DNA of 64,000 bases from Chitinophagales bacterium. GTDB lineage: Bacteria; Bacteroidota; Bacteroidia; Chitinophagales; JADIYW01. The position numbers and the translations under genes are program-made. Shown piece by piece: positions 9,343 to 14,597 of the stretch (position 1 is its first letter; each line of letters begins with the position of its first letter). Location of the stretch: the NCBI GenBank assembly GCA_023957245.1, contig JAMLHJ010000002.1, forward strand, positions 124,001 through 188,000. Direction: 5' to 3'. The notes beneath the pieces are model-generated. The model worked only from the letters and a program-made list of their open reading frames with translations, was not told the DNA's origin and searched no databases.

Positions 9343-10023
9343 ATGGAAGCTATTATTAATTGGAATGAAATAGCCATTCGTTTATTGTTAGCATCTCTTT
9401 TTGGAGGTTTTATTGGATGGGAAAGAGAGCGTAAGGATTGGGCTGCAGGACTAAGAACCCACATGATGGTATGTGTGGGCGCTTGTCTAGTGATGATAGT
9501 TTCGTCTTATGGATTTACAGATATTTTGAATCATCCAGATATTGATTTGGATCCATCTAGAGTAGCAGCTCAGGTTGTCAGCGGTATTGGTTTTATTGGT
9601 GCTGGTGCAATTATTTTTTCAAAACAAGGAACAGTAAGAGGATTGACGACTGCTGCTGGATTGTGGACAGTGGCGGCTATAGGGTTGGCAACAGGTGGAG
9701 GTCTTTATTTTGCAGCAGGAATGACGACATTTGTTGCATTAGTTATTTTGTGGGGCATTCAGCCAATAGAGCAACGGTTCTTTAAAAAGTATAGACACAT
9801 GACTTTAAGAGTTATTGCTCAAAAAGAAATAAATCATTCGGCTTTATTGAAAAGATTATTGGTTTCTGAAAAATTTAAGGTACAATCCTTCTCATTAGAT
9901 AAGGAAGGTGATGATTTTGTATTCTTATTGGAAGTCAGTAATGTTGATATCTCTCGATTAGATGAAATCGTACAAAATGTAGAGAAAGAGGAAGCTGTGA
10001 AAGAAGTTTTTTGGGCAAGATAA
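9343..10023 (+). CDS. MgtC/SapB family inner-membrane protein
   Basis: This is a 226-residue protein. Its hydrophobic N-terminal two thirds carry the MgtC signature: FGGFIGWERERKDWAAGLRTH, VVSGIGFIGAGAI and VRGLTTAAGLW. A soluble C-terminal ACT-like domain follows (about 150-226). MgtC proteins are linked to growth under low magnesium and, in some bacteria, to control of the F-ATPase; they are not established magnesium transporters. The gene stands alone, divergent from bshA and convergent with cobC, with a weak hairpin just after its stop. Regulation is not evident from the leader. Confidence 0.88.
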   Translation: MEAIINWNEIAIRLLLASLFGGFIGWERERKDWAAGLRTHMMVCVGACLVMIVSSYGFTDILNHPDIDLDPSRVAAQVVSGIGFIGAGAIIFSKQGTVRGLTTAAGLWTVAAIGLATGGGLYFAAGMTTFVALVILWGIQPIEQRFFKKYRHMTLRVIAQKEINHSALLKRLLVSEKFKVQSFSLDKEGDDFVFLLEVSNVDISRLDEIVQNVEKEEAVKEVFWAR

Positions 10024-10026
10024 TTT

Positions 10027-10055
10027 GGATAATATTTCAACTAAATTATCCTTTT
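10027..10055 (+). terminator. Weak hairpin terminator after the MgtC-family gene
   Basis: GGATAAT (10027-10033) can pair with ATTATCC (10045-10051), followed by TTTT. It overlaps the last codons of the convergent cobC. The stem is AT-rich and short. Confidence 0.35.
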
Positions 10056-10604
10056 GATAAAATCATTTTGGCTTTCACTCCCTAATTGTGCAATAAATAT
10101 CTCTTGATGTGAAATAGGAATTTTGAAAATATTCTGAAGAGGAATTTGAAGAAGATATGCCCAAATACAACGTATTACACCTGCATGAGTGATAATGAGA
10201 ACTTTTTGATGAGGCTTTTGCCTGATTTTATCCAAAAAGAATGAAACTCTCTTAAATAGCATCATCAAATTTTCTCCATTTGGGGTAGGAATATTGACAA
10301 AGTCATTCATCCATTGATTTAATTCATCTTGATTGATATCGTTCCATTTTTTATTTTCCCATTCTCCAAAATTCATTTCCATCAGTTCAGATCTAAATTC
10401 CACTGGCTGTAATCCTAAAGTTTGAGTAATAATTTTACAGCGTGATAATGGACTACAATAGACGATGTCAAAATCTTGAGGTAATTCATTTATAAAATAG
10501 GAAACATCTTTTTTATAAGAATCTGCCACTTGAACATCACTTTGCCCATAGCAGGTATCTTTAGCTACTGTAACTGGCGTATGCCTGATGACATAGATTA
10601 CCAT
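10041..10604 (-). CDS. cobC: Alpha-ribazole phosphatase (histidine phosphatase family)
   Basis: The protein has 187 residues from the ATG at 10604. The catalytic phosphohistidine motif is IRHTPV (His8), and a second His lies in the ITHAGVIR segment; YCSPLSR and EMNFGEWE are further family blocks. CobC removes phosphate from alpha-ribazole 5'-phosphate, or from adenosylcobalamin 5'-phosphate, in the last steps of nucleotide-loop assembly. The frame is open to 10688, but the extra 28 residues are antisense-like sequence inside cobS and lack similarity. The start at 10604 puts the RHT motif at its usual place and gives a 7-base overlap with cobS. It is the last gene of the riboswitch operon. Context decides CobC over a generic phosphoglycerate mutase-like enzyme. 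Confidence 0.87.
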   Translation of the reverse strand: MVIYVIRHTPVTVAKDTCYGQSDVQVADSYKKDVSYFINELPQDFDIVYCSPLSRCKIITQTLGLQPVEFRSELMEMNFGEWENKKWNDINQDELNQWMNDFVNIPTPNGENLMMLFKRVSFFLDKIRQKPHQKVLIITHAGVIRCIWAYLLQIPLQNIFKIPISHQEIFIAQLGSESQNDFIKRII

Positions 10605-11368
10605 ATCGCCACAATGTATAGAAGGATAATGCATTCTGCAAATTGTTCTATAGCACCTAGACAATCTCCAGTATATCCACCAATCCATTTTTCAAAATAT
10701 TTTTTGGAAGAATAAACTATTAAGAATAGAATCAATAGGATGTAACCCAACTCCCAATTGATATAGCATAAGGATAGAAATGGAATACCTCCAAAAAGGT
10801 AAACGCCTATTTTTTCTTTGTAACCATGAGCTTTTGCAATAGGCTTGACTTTGCTACTTTCATCATCACGAGAATATTGTGAAAAAAATACAAGTTGAAT
10901 GGATGTAAAACGAGCTAGAGAATGATATAAAATAAAAATCAATGCCAAGTGAAGTCCGTGGATATTATTTGCTATTTCAATAAGTGCTAAATATTTGATT
11001 GCAAATAGGAATATGAGAGAAATAGTACCATAGACTCCTATCCTACTATCTTTCATGATTTCTAATATTTTTTCCTTTGTCCAACCTCCACCAAACCCAT
11101 CAAATACATCAGCAAATCCATCTTCATGAAATGCTCCAGTGAGTAAAACGCCTACGATTAGCGATATTAATACAGCGATTTCAATAGTGAAAATGGAACT
11201 GCTTATTGAATATGCTATATAGGACAATGCTCCTACAATCCAACCAATTAGAGGGAAATATCTTGTTGCATGATTGATATTATCTTGAGAATATTCTAAT
11301 TGTTTGGGGCAAGGTATTCTTGTGTAAAACATCAATGCAGTAAAGAATAATTTTATTTGCCTTCTCAT
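10598..11368 (-). CDS. cobS: Adenosylcobinamide-GDP ribazoletransferase
   Basis: A 256-residue polytopic inner-membrane enzyme that joins adenosylcobinamide-GDP to alpha-ribazole (or its phosphate), giving adenosylcobalamin (phosphate). The N-terminal F-T-RIPCP segment and the acidic signature HEDGFADVFDGFGGG (Asp83, Asp87, Asp90), which binds metal and substrate, identify CobS, followed by SRIGVYGT. About six to seven membrane segments are visible and the length is typical. It starts 3 bases after cobT and overlaps cobC by 7 bases, so it is translationally coupled within the operon. Confidence 0.94.
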   Translation of the reverse strand: MRRQIKLFFTALMFYTRIPCPKQLEYSQDNINHATRYFPLIGWIVGALSYIAYSISSSIFTIEIAVLISLIVGVLLTGAFHEDGFADVFDGFGGGWTKEKILEIMKDSRIGVYGTISLIFLFAIKYLALIEIANNIHGLHLALIFILYHSLARFTSIQLVFFSQYSRDDESSKVKPIAKAHGYKEKIGVYLFGGIPFLSLCYINWELGYILLILFLIVYSSKKYFEKWIGGYTGDCLGAIEQFAECIILLYIVAIW

Positions 11369-11371
11369 TCT

Positions 11372-12376
11372 TTAATCTTTATTTGAAACACCTGCATCTT
11401 CAAAACTCGCCATGTTATTCAAAAACGAGAGCGCACTTTTAATAATCGGGTAAGCTACTGCGCATCCTGTGCCTTCTCCCAATCTCATATTGAGATGTAG
11501 AATTGGGCGTGCATTGAGATGATTGAGTAAATTTTTATGCCCATTTTCATCGCTAAGGTGGCAGAAAACAGCATGGCTGATGATTTGGGAATTTATTTTA
11601 TAAGCGACTAGAAATGCGGCACTAGCAATAAATCCATCTACAAGGATTATCATATTGTTTTGGTATGCAGATAACATAGCAGCACACATTTGAGCGATTT
11701 CAAAACCTCCAAATGTTTGAAGAACATCTTCAGGGCTTGTCATGCTACCATGAAACGCTTGAGCTTGTTTTAAAATAGCTATTTTTTTGCTGAATTGTTC
11801 ATCATTCACACCTGTACCTCTACCTATACATTCCTCTAATGGTAAATTGCATAAATAACTCATAATCATAGAAGCAGAGGATGTATTTCCTATTCCCATT
11901 TCTCCAAAACCTATGATGTTGCAACCTTTTTGAGCAATGTCATCAATCAAGGGTTTTGTCTTTTCAAAACAATCTTTTAATTGCTCTTGACTCATAGCTT
12001 TTTGTGTTAAAAAACTCTTTGTCCCATTAGCGATTTTTGAGTGTATAAGTCTATTGTCATTAACGAAATTATAATTAACACCAGAATCTACAATTTTTAA
12101 TCGGATATCGTTCTGGGCAGAAAATACATTGATCGCAGCTCCTCCTTGTAGAAAATTGCTTACCATTTGATAGGTCACTTCTTGTGGATACGCACTCACT
12201 CCTTCAATAGCTATCCCATGGTCAGCGGCAAAAACTATAATAGTGGGATTTGACAAATGTGGTGAAGTTGTATTTTGGATAATTCCTATCTGAATGGCTA
12301 ATTCTTCTAGAAATCCCAATGAACCGATGGGCTTAGTTTTTGAGTCTATTTTTTGCTGAAGTGTTTTTTTTATCAT
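11372..12376 (-). CDS. cobT: Nicotinate-nucleotide--dimethylbenzimidazole phosphoribosyltransferase
   Basis: A 334-residue CobT that makes alpha-ribazole 5'-phosphate from nicotinate mononucleotide and a lower-ligand base. Seen are KPIGSLGFLE at the N-terminus, FAADHGIAIEGVSAYP, FGEMGIGNTSSASM and the catalytic Glu301 in the MRLGEGTGCA motif. Length is close to that of the Salmonella enzyme. The start overlaps the stop of the T9SS protein by 4 bases (ATGA), indicating coupling. It works with CobS and CobC in the same operon to finish cobalamin from salvaged cobinamide; the kinase/guanylyltransferase CobU is absent here. Confidence 0.95.
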   Translation of the reverse strand: MIKKTLQQKIDSKTKPIGSLGFLEELAIQIGIIQNTTSPHLSNPTIIVFAADHGIAIEGVSAYPQEVTYQMVSNFLQGGAAINVFSAQNDIRLKIVDSGVNYNFVNDNRLIHSKIANGTKSFLTQKAMSQEQLKDCFEKTKPLIDDIAQKGCNIIGFGEMGIGNTSSASMIMSYLCNLPLEECIGRGTGVNDEQFSKKIAILKQAQAFHGSMTSPEDVLQTFGGFEIAQMCAAMLSAYQNNMIILVDGFIASAAFLVAYKINSQIISHAVFCHLSDENGHKNLLNHLNARPILHLNMRLGEGTGCAVAYPIIKSALSFLNNMASFEDAGVSNKD

Positions 12377-13347
12377 GGTTGGATTGTTAGTTTTTGCACT
12401 GATAAACCTTCAGTGGTTTCAATCTGAATAAAATATACTCCAGCAGCAAAATGATTGGTCTCAAAATCAGCCAATTTGCCTGCAAATATTGACTTTCCTG
12501 ATAGTTGATAAACGCTGATGCTTTTTATTTCCAGAGAAGAAGCTATCTGTAATTTTTGATGAGATTGAATAGGATTGGGATACAAGATAAGATGAGTCTT
12601 GTTGTTTTCTTTGATTGAAGTGTTCACTCGTTTTTGATGAATAACACCAACAGCATCTAGGTCAAATCCGCTAGATTCAAAGGGCGTTGGAAATGGGTCA
12701 TTGATAGGATTATTGTTGATGTCATAAGAAGCATATCCAGGTTTAACAATTCCAATAACATCAATAATTTTAACATGCGTGATATTGTTAACATCTAAAC
12801 CAGCAGTTTCTTTTAGTTCTTCAAGGTCAAATGGTGTTCCATAATTGGCTCTATATTTTCCAGCAAGATTGTGGATTAGAGTTGGGTTGGTTTCTCCAAA
12901 TGTGCCTGTTTGTATATCTGTAGGAGAATTTGAAATCGCAGAAAATCTAAAGAAATTTTCCCCATCACTACTTACTTCAACAAAGGCTAACTCTAAGAAA
13001 TTGTCATTGAATGAGTTTTCAAATACAGCAAAATCAAATCCTTCTCCATTAATAATTGGATTTTGAAATTGAAGTACTGCTTGACCTCCATCTCCTAGGC
13101 TGACTATTCCTACTGCATCTGCAAGTCCAGTAGCTAAGGATGCATCGCCAGCAGAAGCATATCCTAATGATTGATTTTCAATATTTTTATATCCTCTTAT
13201 GACACTACATTCGGTAGCCCAAGCTGAAAAGATACTACTATCTTTGTGTATAGCGGTTGAGCCATCAGTCCCAGCAGCTCCAGGGAATTGTGCAAATAAT
13301 GAATAAGATAGAAAAATTGAAATGGTGGTAAGTAAATTTTTTTTCAT
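12373..13347 (-). CDS. T9SS-secreted cell surface protein in the cobalamin operon
   Basis: A 324-residue exported protein. A Sec signal peptide (about 1-19, hydrophobic core LLTTISIFLSYSLFA) precedes an extracellular domain of about 220 residues containing GEGFDFAVFENSF and FDLDAVGVI segments. A T9SS type A sorting domain follows (about 248-324, starting LYPNPIQ and with FAAGVYFIQI). It should cross the outer membrane by type IX secretion and be anchored or released at the surface. The ectodomain belongs to a family of uncharacterised bacterial cell-surface proteins; I recognise no enzyme motif. It lies between a DUF5522 gene (6-base gap) and cobT (4-base overlap), under the cobalamin riboswitch, which suggests a role in capturing a corrinoid outside the cell. 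That role is inference. Confidence 0.82.
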   Translation of the reverse strand: MKKNLLTTISIFLSYSLFAQFPGAAGTDGSTAIHKDSSIFSAWATECSVIRGYKNIENQSLGYASAGDASLATGLADAVGIVSLGDGGQAVLQFQNPIINGEGFDFAVFENSFNDNFLELAFVEVSSDGENFFRFSAISNSPTDIQTGTFGETNPTLIHNLAGKYRANYGTPFDLEELKETAGLDVNNITHVKIIDVIGIVKPGYASYDINNNPINDPFPTPFESSGFDLDAVGVIHQKRVNTSIKENNKTHLILYPNPIQSHQKLQIASSLEIKSISVYQLSGKSIFAGKLADFETNHFAAGVYFIQIETTEGLSVQKLTIQP

Positions 13348-13353
13348 AGGTTG

Positions 13354-13704
13354 TTAGTTTTTATAGCCATAGGGACAATGTCTGCATCCATTTTGACAGC
13401 AATGACCTTTAGCGATGTGATATAATTCAGTAAAAACCCAATTTTTACCTTCTTTGTAATAGTGAATTCCTTCTAAATAATCTTCTTTTGTCTGAGGAAA
13501 TGGGTATTGTAAAGAGGAGTGAATGAGTTGGTCAATTTCTAATAAGCAATTAGCACACAAGCAATCGTATTTTGTTTTAGATAAAAATATTTGAGTACTC
13601 CTTCCTATTGAAATATTACATTGACAATTGCTGATATCTAGCGTATTGCAATCAAAAGGACTGGAGCATCTGCCACATATTTTAATATTTTTGCTCAATG
13701 ACAT
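13354..13704 (-). CDS. Cysteine-rich CWC / DUF5522 protein
   Basis: A 116-residue soluble protein with twelve cysteines. An N-terminal Cys-rich CWC-like part (CGRC ... DC ... NCQC ... CLCANC, about 10-54) is followed by the DUF5522 block (KEDYLEGIHYYKEG ... VFTELYHIAKGHCCQNGC), ending CRHCPYGYKN. The paired cysteines suggest a zinc or iron-sulfur site. No signal peptide is present, so it is probably cytoplasmic. The function of both domains is unknown to me. Its ATG at 13704 lies 23 bases inside the preceding DUF6580 gene, so the two are probably cotranslated. The position inside a cobalamin-controlled operon is the only functional hint. Confidence 0.8.
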   Translation of the reverse strand: MSLSKNIKICGRCSSPFDCNTLDISNCQCNISIGRSTQIFLSKTKYDCLCANCLLEIDQLIHSSLQYPFPQTKEDYLEGIHYYKEGKNWVFTELYHIAKGHCCQNGCRHCPYGYKN

Positions 13705-14263
13705 TCAACTTTAGTGATGGAATAGTGTTTTGTAGTAGAGCAAATCCTCCAAACATCACTCCTGAATAGAACAAATCTCCTAGTAGTGTTCCATTGATGT
13801 ATGGGATTCCTGCTATGTAACAAGAGATTAAACCGTTGACGGTTGGAGGATACATCAATCCGCTTGCCCATACACCGAAGTTTGAAATCAAATAAAAAAT
13901 AATTGCTGACGCAAACGCACCTCCAATGATTCTTTGTAAGTTGATTTTTTTGAAAACAAATATTCCTACTAGTGTAATAAGTAGGTAACTGCCATATTGC
14001 CAATAAAACCCAGGGTAAAACCAAACAAATTCTGAGAAATATTCTCCATATATAAGATTGTTGAGCAATAAATCACTCAGCCATGTAGCTAAAATCGGGA
14101 CTGAAAATGCTTGCCATTTCTTTGAAAAATAAGCGGCGCCAAACAATCCTATTGCTCCAAGTGGTGAAAAATTTGGAATGGGTAAAATAATTCTACTAAA
14201 AGCACAAATCATAATAAGTGCTGTCAAAATTGAAAATCTGAGTAAAATTTTTCTTTGTGTCAT
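13682..14263 (-). CDS. DUF6580 membrane protein, ECF S-component-like
   Basis: A 193-residue integral membrane protein with about five to six hydrophobic segments. It opens RFSILTALIMICAFSRIILP and continues NFSPLGAIGLFGAAYFSKKW and GTLLGDLFYSGVMFG, the pattern of the DUF6580 family, whose members resemble substrate-binding S components of ECF transporters. It is the first gene after the cobalamin riboswitch, so a cobalamin or precursor permease role is a reasonable inference. No ECF ATPase or EcfT gene is nearby, so it would need a shared energising module or act alone. Its 3' end overlaps the DUF5522 gene. Confidence 0.8.
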   Translation of the reverse strand: MTQRKILLRFSILTALIMICAFSRIILPIPNFSPLGAIGLFGAAYFSKKWQAFSVPILATWLSDLLLNNLIYGEYFSEFVWFYPGFYWQYGSYLLITLVGIFVFKKINLQRIIGGAFASAIIFYLISNFGVWASGLMYPPTVNGLISCYIAGIPYINGTLLGDLFYSGVMFGGFALLQNTIPSLKLNVIEQKY

Positions 14264-14349
14264 TTCTATTTTTTAAAAAATTAAATAATAGAAAAGTGAA
14301 ATAACATTTGATGTTGAATTGTTAAAGCACTTTTCGTGATGCTTAAACT

Positions 14350-14460
14350 AAAATCAAATACATGTATCTGGCTTATTCTTGTTAAAGAAAATACAGTTGC
14401 ACGACAGCGTAAGAATCTAACTTACTTCCATGTTGTAAAGACTATTCAGTCTTTTTGACT
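14350..14460 (-). promoter_or_regulatory. Cobalamin riboswitch (compact aptamer)
   Basis: On the minus strand the leader contains ATGGAAGTAAG, then GATTCTTACGCTGTCG, the B12-box core GCAACTGTA (14392-14400), a TTTTCTT/AAGAA hairpin and AAGCCAGATAC. These correspond in order to the conserved cobalamin aptamer blocks GGGAA, AATCC-GCTG-CCCGCAACTGT and GCCAGGAGAC. ACATG near 14429-14433 can pair with CATGT at 14361-14365 to close the element. The side domain is short, like class II cobalamin riboswitches. A downstream hairpin (AAGCA/TGCTT, about 14320-14346) without a T-run suggests translational or otherwise non-classical control. Binding should repress the DUF6580-to-cobC operon. Confidence 0.85.
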
Positions 14461-14478
14461 TTGTTCAAAGAACTTTAG

Positions 14479-14486
14479 CAAATGTA
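14479..14486 (-). promoter_or_regulatory. Putative -7 promoter element of the cobalamin operon
   Basis: The minus strand reads TACATTTG, matching TAnnTTTG, about 20-50 bases upstream of the riboswitch aptamer as expected for its promoter. No clear -33 box is seen. Confidence 0.45.
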
Positions 14487-14529
14487 CTAGAAAATTTTCA
14501 TTTGAAGTAGTAAATCTTTTTTTGAGGTT

Positions 14530-14570
14530 TTTATAAACAAGAAGAGGCTGCCTTTTCAGACAGCCTCAAT
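14530..14570 (-). terminator. Rho-independent terminator of the TonB receptor gene
   Basis: The arms GAGGCTG (14544-14550) and CAGCCTC (14561-14567) form a GC-rich stem with a 10-base loop. On the minus strand it is followed by a T-rich stretch (TTCTTGTTTAT). It lies 31 bases after the receptor stop and separates the receptor from the cobalamin operon. Confidence 0.75.
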
Positions 14571-14597
14571 AAAGTGAATATGACTTAATTTAAAAGA

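Larger units (their letters stand above)
14264..14597 (-). other. Regulatory spacer between TonB receptor and cobalamin operon
   Basis: This 334-base gap has no coding frame I would support. It contains, in minus-strand order, the terminator of the TonB receptor gene, a promoter-like TACATTTG, the cobalamin riboswitch aptamer and an expression-platform region leading to the DUF6580 start codon. Confidence 0.8.

Noticed and set aside
13695..14024. Second frame of 109 codons within the DUF6580 gene
   Set aside because: It is a shadow frame of a membrane protein gene with clear family similarity, without its own start context.
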